From NCBI RefSeq assembly GCF_021390495.1, contig NZ_JAJEJP010000002.1, positions 682,001-746,000 on the forward strand: DNA of 64,000 bases. Direction: 5' to 3'. Both the position numbers and the translations under genes were made by a program. Source of the stretch: Paraburkholderia sp. ZP32-5 (GTDB lineage: Bacteria > Pseudomonadota > Gammaproteobacteria > Burkholderiales > Burkholderiaceae). The notes under the pieces are model-generated. The model made no database searches. It worked only from the letters and a program-made list of their open reading frames with translations, and was not told the origin of the DNA. This document shows, in pieces, positions 17,418 to 26,758 of the stretch; position 1 is the first letter of the stretch; every line of letters starts with the position of its first letter.

Positions 17418-18419
17418 TCAGCGGCTCTCCCGAGCCAGTGCCGTACCAGGCCGTGCGTTTCCAGTGCGTGCTTGCGGCGAGCGCGTGACCAACCAGATGC
17501 CGCCGCAAACGAGCACCAGCGCGACCAGATTTTTCAACTCCATGATGTTCTCGTTCAGACATATCGCGGATAACGCGGTACCGAACACGGGCACGAGGAA
17601 GTTGAAAACCGTGACCTTGCCCACCTGATTGAACTTCAGCAGAAGACTCCACAGCGTAAACGCCGCCGACGACAGCAGCGCCAGATAGCCGAGCAACGCA
17701 ATCGATGCCGGCGTAAATGCGCCGGGCGCGCCGCCCGTTGTGTAACCCGCCACCAGCAGCACGGCGCCGCCAAAGCCCAGTTGATAGCCGGTCATCACCA
17801 TCACGTCCATGCTCTGCGAGATGCGCTTTCCGTAGATCGACGCGGCGGACAGCACGAACGCTGCAATGACGATGAAGCCTTCGCCGAGCAACGTGAACGC
17901 GAAATCAAACAGGCCGTCGCCGAAATTGACGACCATGACGCCCACGAATCCAAGCAGACATCCGGCCGCCTTACGCGGAGAAATTCTGTCGTTTTGGTAA
18001 ATGAAATGGGCGAGCAATACGCTGAAGAACGTGGTCGTCGAATTCAATATGGAGCCGCGCACGCCAGTGGTGTACGCAAGACCGATATAGAAGAACACAT
18101 ATTGAATGGCCGTTTGCGTGAATCCCAATAGCATCAACTGGCCGCCGTTGCGCAGATTCAGTTTGAAAATCGGCTTCTTCAGCAACACCGCGAGTATCAG
18201 CAAAAACAGCCCGGCGAGCACGAACCGGTATCCGGCGAAGATCAGCTTTGACGGGATATCTTTTTGCGTAATGTCCAGCAATGCATAGCCGATCTTGATT
18301 GCCGGATATGAACTGCCCCAAAGCAGGCAGCATAGCGTCGCCACCATCACCAGCACTTTGGGTTGCGTAAAAAACCACGCGGAATCGCGCGGCCCGGCTG
18401 CTTTCGAGGGGACGGTCAT
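17418..18419 (-). CDS. DMT-superfamily (EamA) transporter
   Basis: A 333-residue inner-membrane protein with ten hydrophobic helices arranged as two EamA repeats (first WGSSYPAIKIGYALL, second beginning near GEGFIVIAAFVLSAASIYGK). The family exports amino acids, nucleotides or other small metabolites. A GTG at 18446 would add nine residues. The ATG at 18419 is preferred because it follows family lengths, but neither has a good ribosome site. It converges with the DUF2894 gene (32 nt between stops). Substrate unknown. Confidence 0.8.
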   Translation of the reverse strand: MTVPSKAAGPRDSAWFFTQPKVLVMVATLCCLLWGSSYPAIKIGYALLDITQKDIPSKLIFAGYRFVLAGLFLLILAVLLKKPIFKLNLRNGGQLMLLGFTQTAIQYVFFYIGLAYTTGVRGSILNSTTTFFSVLLAHFIYQNDRISPRKAAGCLLGFVGVMVVNFGDGLFDFAFTLLGEGFIVIAAFVLSAASIYGKRISQSMDVMVMTGYQLGFGGAVLLVAGYTTGGAPGAFTPASIALLGYLALLSSAAFTLWSLLLKFNQVGKVTVFNFLVPVFGTALSAICLNENIMELKNLVALVLVCGGIWLVTRSPQARTGNARPGTALARESR

Positions 18420-18728
18420 GTTTCTGATGAGATGGTTGTTGCGCACAGCGTGGCGTAGTGTGAATTAGCCACGAACGTGCCTCTCTTTATTGCTTTATCG
18501 TTTTGCGTTTTTATTTGACAGAAATGCCGCGGCTTTCCATTCGGTAGACGGATTGAAGGGCGAAAAACGAGGTGGTTTCAAATAAATCGGCGGGCGGCAA
18601 TAATGCGAAGGCTGGCCGAAATTATATATCAATGAAAATGTAATGTCAGGGTGGGCGCGTGAGCATTTCGCGCCGCACCCTGACACCGGCCGGACAACCG
18701 TGCCGTTGTCCGAAGCGCGCCGGCATGG
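18420..18728. other. intergenic region, about 310 bp
   Basis: No gene supported. The middle (18480-18640) is AT-richer than the surroundings and may hold the promoter of the minus-strand DMT transporter gene. I see no clear terminator for the zinc-ribbon gene that ends at 18729. Confidence 0.4.
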
Positions 18729-18989
18729 TCAATCGAAATCGAACATGTCGAAAATCGAGCGCTTCTTCCTATAGCCGCGCTGGTCCGCGCGACGCTCGTC
18801 GTAGTGACGATGTCGCTCGTTTTCATGCGCGCGCGCCGGGTGCCTCGAGTCGTCCATATCCTGCGCGATCAACTTGTCCAACTCGCCGCGGTCGAGCCAT
18901 ACGCCCCGGCAGTCCGGGCAGTAGTCGATCTCGACCGAACGGCGTTCGGTCATCGACAGATCGGTCGTTTTGCAGACAGGGCATTTCAT
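18729..18989 (-). CDS. TFIIB-type zinc-ribbon protein
   Basis: An 86-residue protein. Four Cys form a zinc ribbon (CPVCK at residues 3-7 and CPDCRG at 24-29), followed by the zf-TFIIB hallmark VWLDRGELDKLI. The rest is a charged Arg/His/Glu linker ending in FDMFDFD. Members are small metal-binding proteins of unknown role. The start is confirmed by AAGGAG just upstream (minus strand). It lies 37 nt after the TerC gene on the same strand, so they probably form an operon. Confidence 0.85.
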   Translation of the reverse strand: MKCPVCKTTDLSMTERRSVEIDYCPDCRGVWLDRGELDKLIAQDMDDSRHPARAHENERHRHYDERRADQRGYRKKRSIFDMFDFD

Positions 18990-19026
18990 CGTGACACTCC
19001 TTTAAGGTCCGCTATTGCATCGCGCG

Positions 19027-19779
19027 TCAGTGCGCGTCGCCATCCACTTGCTTCGTTTTCGCGCGCCGCGACAGCATGTTCATCGACTCGACGAACGCTG
19101 AGAACGCCATCGCCGCGTAGATGTAAGCCTTCGGCACATGCGAGCCGAAACCTTCCGCGATCAGCGTCATGCCGATCACCAGCAGGAAGCTCAGCGCGAG
19201 CATCACGATGGTCGGATTGCGATCGATGAAGCGCGCGAGCGGTTGCGCGGCAAACAGCATCACCATGATCGACACGATCACCGCTGCGAACATGATCGGC
19301 ATGTGCTCGGTCATGCCGACCGCGGTGATGATGCTGTCCACCGAGAACACGATGTCGAGCACGATGATCTGGCCGATCGCCGCGGCGACACTCAACTGGA
19401 CTGTCGAACTTGCCTTCGCGGGTGCATCGTCTTCGCGCGTCACGTGATGGCGGATTTCACCGGTTGCTTTCCACACGAGAAACAGACCGCCGGCAAGCAG
19501 GATCAGATCGCGCCACGAAAAGCCATGGCCGAATACGGTGAACGCGGTTTCGGTCAACTGCACGATCCACGCGACCGTGCCGAGCAACGCGAGCCGCATC
19601 AGCAGCGCGAGCAGCAGGCCGGTGCGCTGCGTGCGCACGCGCTGCGCCGGTGGCAGCTTGTTGCTGAGGATCGAGATAAAGATCAGGTTGTCGATGCCGA
19701 GCACGATTTCCATCACGATCAGCGTGACGAGCGCGGCCCACGCAGTGGGATTGGTGACGAGTTCGAGCAGATAGTCCAT
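19027..19779 (-). CDS. TerC family integral membrane protein
   Basis: A 250-residue membrane protein with seven to eight helices. The TerC signature is near the N-terminus ([20 protein letters not shown]) and recurs in the second half ([13 protein letters not shown]), with the paired membrane-embedded Asp residues of the family. TerC/Alx proteins are linked to tellurite resistance and to manganese efflux during protein secretion. The start at 19779 removes a non-conserved extension and places the first helix at the N-terminus. It is divergent from an NhaR-like LysR gene across about 120 bp, a hint of ion-responsive control. I could not recognise a yybP-ykoY riboswitch in that short interval. 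Confidence 0.85.
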   Translation of the reverse strand: MDYLLELVTNPTAWAALVTLIVMEIVLGIDNLIFISILSNKLPPAQRVRTQRTGLLLALLMRLALLGTVAWIVQLTETAFTVFGHGFSWRDLILLAGGLFLVWKATGEIRHHVTREDDAPAKASSTVQLSVAAAIGQIIVLDIVFSVDSIITAVGMTEHMPIMFAAVIVSIMVMLFAAQPLARFIDRNPTIVMLALSFLLVIGMTLIAEGFGSHVPKAYIYAAMAFSAFVESMNMLSRRAKTKQVDGDAH

Positions 19780-19900
19780 GACGTAACCGGGAAGTGACTC
19801 GCCGAAGCAGAAGGAACCGCCATCATCGCTGCGTTCGCGGTTCGGATAAATCAGTGCTACGCTGAATGACATATCGGTTTTTTCGAAGTGTCAAATCAGC

Positions 19901-20782
19901 ATGCTTAACTACCGTCATCTGTACTATTTCTGGATCGTCGTGAAGGAAGGCGGTTTTGCACGGGCGGCCGAAAGGCTCGACATGGCGGTGCAGACCATCA
20001 GTGCGCAGGTGCGCGAACTCGAGAAATCGCTCGGACGTCAACTGTTGAAGCCCGCCGGGCGCGGCGTCACGATGACCGAAGCCGGCGAGCAGGCGTTCAA
20101 TCGCGCGGAGCAGATCTTCCAGCTCGGCGAGGTATTGCTCGACGAGATGCGCGAGGCGGCGGGCGAGCGCGCGGTGCGTTTCGCGGTCGGTCTATCGGAT
20201 GGATTGTCGAAGCTCGCCGCGCATGCGCTGCTCGCTCCGGTGCTGGCGACGCCATCGCTCAGGCTGCTGTGTCATGAAGGCGAGCCCGCGCAGCTATTGT
20301 CGGAACTCGCGCTGCATCGGCTCGATCTGGTGCTTGCCTGTCAGCCGGCGCCGCACGGCGCGGATTTGCGCGTGGTGAGCCAGCGCGTCGCGGGTTCGCC
20401 GGTGGACTGGTATGGGCCCGCGCAACTCGTGCGCAAAGCGTCGCGCGCGGGCTTTCCGCAATCTCTGGCGGAACTGCCGGTGTTGTTGCCGACCCATCAC
20501 GGCGCGTTGCGCGCGCGGCTCGACAGATGGTTCGACACACAAGGGATACGCCCGCGCATCGTCGGTGAATTCGAGGACAGTGCGTTGATGGCGGTGTTCG
20601 CGGCGCGCGGGCTCGGCGTGTTTCCACTCGCGGAACTCGGCGCGGAAGAATTGACTTTGCTGCGGGGACTACGCCCGCTTGGTCGCGCGGACGGCGTGAT
20701 CGAGGAGATTCACGCGGTCCGCTCGCGGCGCGGCCAGCATCATGCGCTGGCATCGCGGGTGATCGCGGCGGCACGACCGTAA
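19901..20782 (+). CDS. LysR-family regulator, NhaR-like
   Basis: A 293-residue LysR regulator. The winged HTH is at residues 1-60 (LNYRHLYYFWIVVKEGGFAR, then TISAQVRELEKSLGRQL). The opening Y-x-H-L-Y-Y-F-W-x-V-x-K-E-G and the GRG-V-x-M-T-E-A-G segment are characteristic of the NhaR branch, which responds to sodium and alkaline stress in enterobacteria. The effector domain follows (about 90-290). It is divergent from terC, which makes terC the obvious candidate target. The ligand is not inferable. Confidence 0.85.
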   Translation: MLNYRHLYYFWIVVKEGGFARAAERLDMAVQTISAQVRELEKSLGRQLLKPAGRGVTMTEAGEQAFNRAEQIFQLGEVLLDEMREAAGERAVRFAVGLSDGLSKLAAHALLAPVLATPSLRLLCHEGEPAQLLSELALHRLDLVLACQPAPHGADLRVVSQRVAGSPVDWYGPAQLVRKASRAGFPQSLAELPVLLPTHHGALRARLDRWFDTQGIRPRIVGEFEDSALMAVFAARGLGVFPLAELGAEELTLLRGLRPLGRADGVIEEIHAVRSRRGQHHALASRVIAAARP

Positions 20783-20821
20783 GCGCGTACGAGCGCTCAC
20801 AGTCGCGTGCACCGCGAACGA

Positions 20822-21982
20822 TCAGAACGCGTGGCGCATGCCGACGGTCACCGCAACCTGCGTATTCGTCGACGAAGGCGACAGCGTGTTGATCATCGCG
20901 TGCGACAGCACCGAATCCGCCGGCGCGCCGTGCGCGTTCTGGTACACGCCTTCCAGATAGAAGTCGGTGCGTTTGCTGATCGCGTAGTCCGTTTGCAGCA
21001 TCGCGGTGTTCCAGTCCGGCGACGAACCGTTATACGCGCCATGCGTGTACGTGTACGAGCCCGACACGCTCCATGCCGGCGTCAGCGCGTACTTGGTATT
21101 GATCTCGTAGTTGTCGAGACGCAGCGAGCCGCTGAGCGTGCCGGTCGGATCGCCGGCCGCGCCGAGGTAGGTGCCCGTGCCGAACGAGAACACGCCCGAC
21201 ACGTTGTCGATCTGCGTGTGGCTCCACAGCAGCCCGACCGTCGCCGGTCCGAACGTGTAGTTGCCGCCGAGCGACCAGATGCGCTGACGTTCGGCGATGA
21301 AGTTCGCGCTCGCGTCGCTGGCGGTCACGGCACCGGTGCCGTTGCCCGCATTGTTGAACTGCAGGTAGCCGGCTGCCAGGTTCAGTGGGCCTTCCGCGTA
21401 CGACAGCGCGAAGCCGTACGAGCGGTTGTTCGCGAAGTCGCCGGCCTTGTTGCTGAACGAGTACATCGTTTCGAACGTGACGCCGTGGAAGACCGGGCTC
21501 GCGTACTTGACCGAGTTGTTGATCACGACCGAGTTCGCGGCGAGGTTGTCGTTCTCGAACGGGTGCGCGGCAAGGCTGCCGCCCCACGTGTTGAAGGTCG
21601 ACGAGATCGGGCCGACGAGGTCGTTCATCACGTCGAACTGCCGGCCGAACGTCAGCGTGCCGTACGGATCGCTTTGCAGACCGACCCATGCCTGCGAGCC
21701 GAAGCCGTCGCCGGAGAATGCCTGCGCGCCGTTGTTCAGCAGGAAGCCCTGCTCGAGCTTGAAGACCGCGTGCAGCCCCCCGCCCAGATCTTCCGAACCC
21801 TTCAGGCCGAACACCGTGTTTTGCGTCGAGCTGCTGTTGAGCTGCCAGTTGCTATGGCCGAGCTGGTTGTTGGTGTAGACGATGCCGGTGTCGATCAGGC
21901 CGTACAGCGTGACGCTGCTTTGTGCATGCGCGGACATCGTGACGGCACCGCACAGCGCGGCGGCGAGCAGGGTCTTTTTCAT
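20822..21982 (-). CDS. Gram-negative general porin (Porin_4 / OmpC-like)
   Basis: A 386-residue outer-membrane protein. The signal peptide MKKTLLAAALCGAVTMSAHA is cleaved before QSSVTLYGLIDTGIVYTN, the standard opening of Burkholderia trimeric porins. It contains the strand-turn pattern throughout, the loop-3 type sequence FGRQFDVMNDLVGP, and a C-terminal aromatic anchor (VGMRHAF) recognised by the BAM machinery. It forms a 16-stranded beta barrel for diffusion of small solutes. The frame is open to 22069, but the signal peptide and AAGGAA upstream fix the start at 21982. Confidence 0.93.
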   Translation of the reverse strand: MKKTLLAAALCGAVTMSAHAQSSVTLYGLIDTGIVYTNNQLGHSNWQLNSSSTQNTVFGLKGSEDLGGGLHAVFKLEQGFLLNNGAQAFSGDGFGSQAWVGLQSDPYGTLTFGRQFDVMNDLVGPISSTFNTWGGSLAAHPFENDNLAANSVVINNSVKYASPVFHGVTFETMYSFSNKAGDFANNRSYGFALSYAEGPLNLAAGYLQFNNAGNGTGAVTASDASANFIAERQRIWSLGGNYTFGPATVGLLWSHTQIDNVSGVFSFGTGTYLGAAGDPTGTLSGSLRLDNYEINTKYALTPAWSVSGSYTYTHGAYNGSSPDWNTAMLQTDYAISKRTDFYLEGVYQNAHGAPADSVLSHAMINTLSPSSTNTQVAVTVGMRHAF

Positions 21983-22460
21983 AGCGAGTCGTTCCTTGAT
22001 TAAAGCGATTGTTGTTGAGTGAATGGAGTGCTTTGCGCTATTCGCGGCGACGTTGTTCGTGAATTGCACAGGCGCTATCGCTTTATTGCGAAATTCGAAA
22101 AAAATTGCTTAATTCATTGATGGTTCGTTGCGCTTGATGGCGGGCGAAACTTCTTGCATTTGAATTGTCGACGACGCTTGAATGGTTTGGCGGAGCAGAT
22201 GCAAGCATGCACCGTGCCAGGGCCAGCCAGAAGTGTGTGACAGCCATGTGGCGCAGCAAATAACGCGAGGATTTCGACGAACGGTCTGATGGCGGAAAAC
22301 GGCTAGGGGGCGAAGCTTACCCTGTTCCGGCGCGCGCCGGGCGGGACCGTGGTGCAATTGGCACGATCGGGGTGCATGCGATGCACGGTGTCGGACGTTC
22401 TTGCCGCTTCATCGAGACATGGCATATTGATTGGCACCTGCGATCACCGGGAGTCCCATC
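21983..22460. other. intergenic region between divergent porin and HAD genes, about 480 bp
   Basis: No gene supported. The porin-proximal 130 bp is AT-rich (runs near 22095-22110) and should hold the porin promoter and 5' untranslated region. Short open frames here lack ribosome sites and coding character. Confidence 0.4.
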
Positions 22461-23135
22461 ATGCGCATCCAGACAGCCTTTCTTTTCGATCTCGACGGCA
22501 CGCTCGTCGACAGCGTCTACCAGCATGTGCTGGCGTGGAAAGAAGCACTCGACAGCGAAGGGATTTCGCTGTCGGTGTGGCGGATTCATCGCAAGATCGG
22601 CATGAGCGGTGGGCTGTTCACGAACCAGCTGCTGCGCGAAACGCACGGCGAAATCAGCGTCGAACGCGGCGAGCGGTTGCGGCAAGCGCATGCGGCCGCG
22701 TATCAGCGGATGCGCGCGCAGGTGTGTCCGCTGCCGGGCGCGCGGCAATTGCTCGATGCGCTGACTCAGGCCGGCACGCCGTGGGCCGTCGCGACCAGCG
22801 GGCGCATGGAAACGGCCGCGCTGAATCTCGCGGCACTGGGCATCGACCCCGCGACAGCGGTGGTCGTGACGCGCGACGACGTCAAGTACGCGAAGCCCGA
22901 TCCGGATCTGTTCGTCGCCGCGGCCGAGCGGCTGGGCGTGCCGATCGAACATACGGTCGTGGTCGGCGACAGCATCTGGGACATGCTCGCCGCGCGACGC
23001 TGCCGCTCGCTCGGTGTCGGTCTGCTGTCGGGAGGCTACGGCACGGAAGAGCTCGAGCGCGCGGGCGCGCTGCGTGTGTATGACGATCCGGCGGACCTGC
23101 TCGAACATCTCGATGAGGTGGCCTCGCGGCCGTGA
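22461..23135 (+). CDS. HAD-superfamily hydrolase (phosphatase)
   Basis: A 224-residue cytoplasmic haloacid dehalogenase-like hydrolase. Motif I FDLDGTLVDS carries the nucleophile and acid/base Asp. The helical cap follows (about 18-85), motif II is ATSGR, motif III includes KYAKPDPDLF, and motif IV is VVGDSIWDMLAARR. The length and cap type fit phosphoglycolate- or beta-phosphoglucomutase-like subfamilies, but the exact substrate is open. The start at 22461 is preceded by GGGAG at 22449-22453. It has its own terminator downstream. Confidence 0.88.
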   Translation: MRIQTAFLFDLDGTLVDSVYQHVLAWKEALDSEGISLSVWRIHRKIGMSGGLFTNQLLRETHGEISVERGERLRQAHAAAYQRMRAQVCPLPGARQLLDALTQAGTPWAVATSGRMETAALNLAALGIDPATAVVVTRDDVKYAKPDPDLFVAAAERLGVPIEHTVVVGDSIWDMLAARRCRSLGVGLLSGGYGTEELERAGALRVYDDPADLLEHLDEVASRP

Positions 23136-23183
23136 GCGATCGGCGCGAATGCGCGCGGCGCACGGTTTTCCGTATTGAGCCTC

Positions 23184-23210
23184 GTCCAGCGTGAGTAGCT
23201 GGGCTTTTTT
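23184..23210 (+). terminator. intrinsic terminator after the HAD gene
   Basis: A short stem, GTCCAGC / GCTGGGC (one wobble pair, 23184-23190 and 23198-23204), with a GTGAGTA loop, followed by six T residues. It lies about 50 bp after the stop codon. Confidence 0.7.
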
Positions 23211-23254
23211 GCGGCGGGCGTCGCGCGAAAATGGCGCTTCCTTACGCGTCGATT

Positions 23255-24238
23255 TCAGTGCTTCAGAATCGGCGGCTGTTGCTGTTGCATCGGCGGCTGC
23301 GGTACGGGCGCCTGTTGTATCGGCGCCACTTTCGAGGATTCCCTCACCAGCTGCTCGGTCATTGCCGATGCGACAGGATTCATCGAGCCGCGGCCGGGCG
23401 GCGTTTGGGTTTGTATGCTCGGCAGGCTGGTGCCGGACGGCATCGGCAGCGACGGATCGGGTTTCGATGATTCCCTGACCAGCTGATCCGTCAGCGACGC
23501 GGCGACCGGATTCGAGCCGCCCGGATGCGGCGTAGCGGCGTACCGGCGGGTCTTGTCGATACGTGGGCCGGGCTTCGGCTGCGCTTTCTGCTGCGCGGTG
23601 GACTGCGCTTTCGGCTTCGCCTGCGCGGCGGGCTGCACCGTAGTGTCGATGCGTCCGGTGGCGATCTGGCCGGAATTGGGCGCCACGCTCGGGGCGGGCA
23701 CGAGGGCTGTTACCGTTGGCGCTGCGGGGGCGGACGGCGTCGGGGCTGCTGAATTCGCGGCCGATTGCGTGGGCTGCGGTGACACCGCACCCAGCGAGGG
23801 TTGCATCGGCTGTTGCGGTATTGCACCCGCCACGGGCTGCATGGCCTGCTGCGGCACCAGGCCCGCCGGGGACTGCCCAGGCTGCTGCGACCCCGAACTC
23901 CCGAAAGACTGCGCGGACTGCGCCGGCAAGCCACCCATCTGAGCCCCAGCCTGCGGTGTCGCGGACGGCGGCGCGGATGGCGCCATCGCCACCTTATCGG
24001 CCGGGTTCACCGGCGCAGCGGGAACCGCTGGCTTCGACGGAACCTCCGGAATCACGCTGCCGCCGGCGACGCGCACGGAGCCGCTCCGCTCACCCTGCGC
24101 GGCCTCGTCGATGCTGCCGACCACTACGCCGCTTGCCGTCGGCGCGCGCTCATCGTCCTTGGGAAAAAGCAGATAACCAGCGACGCCCGCGTCGATCACG
24201 AGCAGGCCGATTATCAACAACTTGCCGGTATTCGTCAT
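23255..24238 (-). CDS. membrane-anchored proline/glutamine/alanine-rich protein
   Basis: A 327-residue protein with one N-terminal transmembrane anchor (about 4-22, TGKLLIIGLLVIDAGVAGYL) and a long low-complexity periplasmic part rich in Pro, Gln and Ala. Near the C-terminus a segment is duplicated: NPVAASLTDQLVRESSKPDP and NPVASAMTEQLVRESSKVAP. The second copy is followed by a Pro/Gln tail. The frame is open to 24361, but the start at 24238 gives the anchor its normal position. The composition resembles spacers that cross the periplasm, but I do not recognise a family. Convergent with the HAD gene. Confidence 0.6.
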   Translation of the reverse strand: MTNTGKLLIIGLLVIDAGVAGYLLFPKDDERAPTASGVVVGSIDEAAQGERSGSVRVAGGSVIPEVPSKPAVPAAPVNPADKVAMAPSAPPSATPQAGAQMGGLPAQSAQSFGSSGSQQPGQSPAGLVPQQAMQPVAGAIPQQPMQPSLGAVSPQPTQSAANSAAPTPSAPAAPTVTALVPAPSVAPNSGQIATGRIDTTVQPAAQAKPKAQSTAQQKAQPKPGPRIDKTRRYAATPHPGGSNPVAASLTDQLVRESSKPDPSLPMPSGTSLPSIQTQTPPGRGSMNPVASAMTEQLVRESSKVAPIQQAPVPQPPMQQQQPPILKH

Positions 24239-24796
24239 ATCTAAGCAACAATATTCAGGAACTGCGAATGTCGATGATAAACGACAGTCCGGCCGGCGAC
24301 GCTTTCCACCGGCCACGATGACCTCTCGCGATAGCTGATGTCGGAATAGGCCTGGCACCAAAAAAGCGCATGTGCGATGTCACTACCATTACGCGGACGC
24401 CGCCGCAATCCGATGTTTTTTACGCTTGCTTCGCTATTGTTTTTTGCCCAGATTAATCGTCGCGCATTCGCGATGCATGTATGCGACGGCAATGCGACGC
24501 AAGTTGCACAGCGAATTGCGCGGAGCCTGTACTATACGAATCAGCGGAGACGACCGGGAGCCACGCTTCGCTTATCTGGCGCGTAAAACTGACCATCAGA
24601 GCACGCGCCGGCACGCTGGTAAAAAATGCGTGCGACGCGTGGGGTTGACCGGAAGTGGCGGCAATAACCCATTGACCATGCGAGACCCGCGGGCGAGACA
24701 TCGCCTGGCATTCCTTGGGCTGTCGTGCGGCGAGCTGCGATACGGATCAGCTGGACCGGAGGGTCGGCAGCGGCGACGTGAGAACCACTTGAAAAT
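24239..24796. other. intergenic region, about 560 bp
   Basis: It separates the divergent proline-rich protein gene and response regulator gene. Open frames on both strands run through it, but none has a ribosome site with coding-like composition. The left half (24360-24480) is AT-richer, a likely promoter zone. No repeats were noticed. Confidence 0.35.
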
Positions 24797-25759
24797 ATGA
24801 ACAACTTTATTCGACCACCCGTTTTCTATCCGTCCACGGTTGTGTTCGTGGACGATAACGACAGCTACCTCGACGCGCTGCGCCGGTTCTTCCCGGACAC
24901 CCATACCAACCTGTTCTTCACGCGGCCACAAACCGCGCTCCACTACATCCGCCAGCACGCGCGCGAGAATTCGCTGGATTTCGCGGCGGCGTCGGCGTGT
25001 CTGAGCGAGCCGGGCGTCGAGCGTTTCGTCGAAACCTCGGCGGAGCGCGATATCGTCGCGCGGCCGTCGCGCTTCGAGGAAGTGGCGGCCGTCGTGGTGG
25101 ATTACGACATGCCCGGTATCGGCGGCGTCGAGTTTCTGGCGTCGATTTCGCATCTGCGTTGCGCGAAGGTGCTGCTCACCGGGGTGGCCGATGAAACCGT
25201 CGCGGTCAAGGCGTTCAACGCGGGCATCGTCGATCTGTACCTGCGCAAGACCGATCCCGATTCGGCCAACCGTCTCGTGCACTTCCTGAAGGATGCGAAG
25301 AGCCGGCATTGCGGCGAATTGGGCTGGCTCGCGCTCGGTGAAAACGGCATGACCTACTGCGATCCGCGCACGCGCAAGGTGATCGACGAAGTCGTGGCCG
25401 CGCAGGGCATCGTCGAGTATTACTGGCGGCCCGAACAGAACGTGATTCTGATGTTCGACGCCGCCGGCAATCCGAGCGTGTTCGTCGCGTGGGCCGAGAA
25501 CGACTGGATTTCGCAGGGCGAGATCGTCGCCGACGAGGGCGGCCCGTCCGACCTGCTCAAGCAGCTCGCGGTGCGCGAGGTGATGCCGCTGTTCTGGCCG
25601 GATCTGGCTTACCGCGCCGGCATGCAGTTCCGCACGCTGACGCCGCGTGGCATCCCCGGCTGGGACGACGGCTTCTACGGCTGGACCCGCATCGAGCCGG
25701 GCGAAGTCGGGCTCGATCTGGTGACGTTCGCGCGCTGGCGCAGCGAGCACAATCGTTGA
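24797..25759 (+). CDS. response regulator with an enlarged receiver and an unassigned C-terminal domain
   Basis: A 320-residue protein. The receiver has the acidic pair in VFVDDND (Asp19-Asp20), the phosphoacceptor Asp102 in VVVDYDMPGIGGVEF, Thr in KVLLTG and Lys in LYLRKTDPD. The distance between the acidic pair and the phosphoacceptor is about 82 residues, roughly twice the usual, so about 40 extra residues (about 50-93) are inserted. The C-terminal half (about 180-320) contains no DNA-binding motif I recognise (YYWRPEQNVILMFDAAGNPS, DDGFYGWTRIEPGEVGLDLV). No kinase is adjacent. Probably a signalling output by protein contact rather than transcription. Confidence 0.75.
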   Translation: MNNFIRPPVFYPSTVVFVDDNDSYLDALRRFFPDTHTNLFFTRPQTALHYIRQHARENSLDFAAASACLSEPGVERFVETSAERDIVARPSRFEEVAAVVVDYDMPGIGGVEFLASISHLRCAKVLLTGVADETVAVKAFNAGIVDLYLRKTDPDSANRLVHFLKDAKSRHCGELGWLALGENGMTYCDPRTRKVIDEVVAAQGIVEYYWRPEQNVILMFDAAGNPSVFVAWAENDWISQGEIVADEGGPSDLLKQLAVREVMPLFWPDLAYRAGMQFRTLTPRGIPGWDDGFYGWTRIEPGEVGLDLVTFARWRSEHNR

Positions 25760-25771
25760 AGCGGGCCGGCG

Positions 25772-26758
25772 CTACGCCGGCTGCATAGCGCGATCGCGCA
25801 GAAAATCGCACACCGTCCGATGCATCGCCTGCACGCCGGGGCTCGTTTCGAGCGCGCGCCAGCATCCATGCACGAGGCCCGTGCCGATCATCAGTTGCGC
25901 GTCGCCTCCGGCCGCGCGGATACGCTCGACGAACACGCGCGCGTCATCGCGTAGCGGGTCGTGTTCGGCGCCGATCGCGAGTGTCGGCGGCAAGCCGTCG
26001 AAGCGGTTCCCGGCGAGCGGGATGGTCCATGCGGGGCCGTGTGCCGGGCTGCCACCGTGCTGTTTGTTCTCCTCGTTTTTCCCCCAATAGGCGTCGCGAA
26101 ACGCGTGCACGTCGGCAAGCGTCAGCATCGGCGCCTGCGCTTCGGTATCGCGCGCGGGCGGTTGCGGATCGGTGCCGAGCATCGGATAGACCAGCGCGAT
26201 ACCGCGCACGCCAGCCACACCGTCATCGCGCAAGCGCATCGCGATGCTCGCCGCCAACGTGCCGCCGGCGCTATCGCCGGCGAGTTGCAGCGTGGCATCG
26301 GCGGGCATGTCGAACGGCAGGCGTCCGCCTAGCGCGGCGAGCGTGACCGCAAGACAGTCGTCATGAGCGGCCGGCGCGCGATGTTCGGGCGCGAGCCGAT
26401 AGTCGACCGCGATCACATCGAGGCCGGTGTCCATCGCGAGACGTGCCGTCACCATCTGATGACTATCCAGCGAGCCGAGCACGAAGCCGCCGCCATGGAA
26501 ATACAGCACGGTGCCGCGGATATCGCCGTGTTCACGCGCCTGTGCCTGGCGGCGATAGAGACGCAGCGCGATCGTATGACCCGCATCGGTCGTCAATCCT
26601 GCGTCCCGCACGACGAGGTCGCGCGGCAGCGGTGGTGTCAGCATCGCTGCGTAGCGGTCGTACAGCGCGCGTTGCTCGCGCGGGGTCAGCGCCGCGCGAT
26701 GCGACGGATAGAGCGTGCTGGCTCTATCGATGAATGCGGCGATTTGCGGCTCAAGCAT
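25772..26758 (-). CDS. alpha/beta hydrolase, HSL-type esterase
   Basis: A 328-residue cytoplasmic esterase of the hormone-sensitive-lipase family. The oxyanion motif HGGGF is at residues 88-92, the nucleophile Ser163 in GDSAGG, the acid in AEHDPLRDD and the His in GLVHGCW. The triad is therefore complete. The gene overlaps the upstream thioesterase gene by 8 nt. In Pseudomonas a thioesterase and a lipolytic enzyme lie side by side in the carnitine gene region, so this pair may have the same origin, but no carnitine genes are present here. Substrate probably a short-chain ester. Confidence 0.85.
   Translation of the reverse strand: MLEPQIAAFIDRASTLYPSHRAALTPREQRALYDRYAAMLTPPLPRDLVVRDAGLTTDAGHTIALRLYRRQAQAREHGDIRGTVLYFHGGGFVLGSLDSHQMVTARLAMDTGLDVIAVDYRLAPEHRAPAAHDDCLAVTLAALGGRLPFDMPADATLQLAGDSAGGTLAASIAMRLRDDGVAGVRGIALVYPMLGTDPQPPARDTEAQAPMLTLADVHAFRDAYWGKNEENKQHGGSPAHGPAWTIPLAGNRFDGLPPTLAIGAEHDPLRDDARVFVERIRAAGGDAQLMIGTGLVHGCWRALETSPGVQAMHRTVCDFLRDRAMQPA

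Noticed and set aside
19780..19900. Manganese (yybP-ykoY) riboswitch ahead of terC
   Set aside because: The interval is too short, and I could not find the conserved paired loops in it.
24372..24800. 142-codon frame ahead of the response regulator
   Set aside because: No ribosome site, irregular composition, and overlap with the likely promoter region; it looks like chance.
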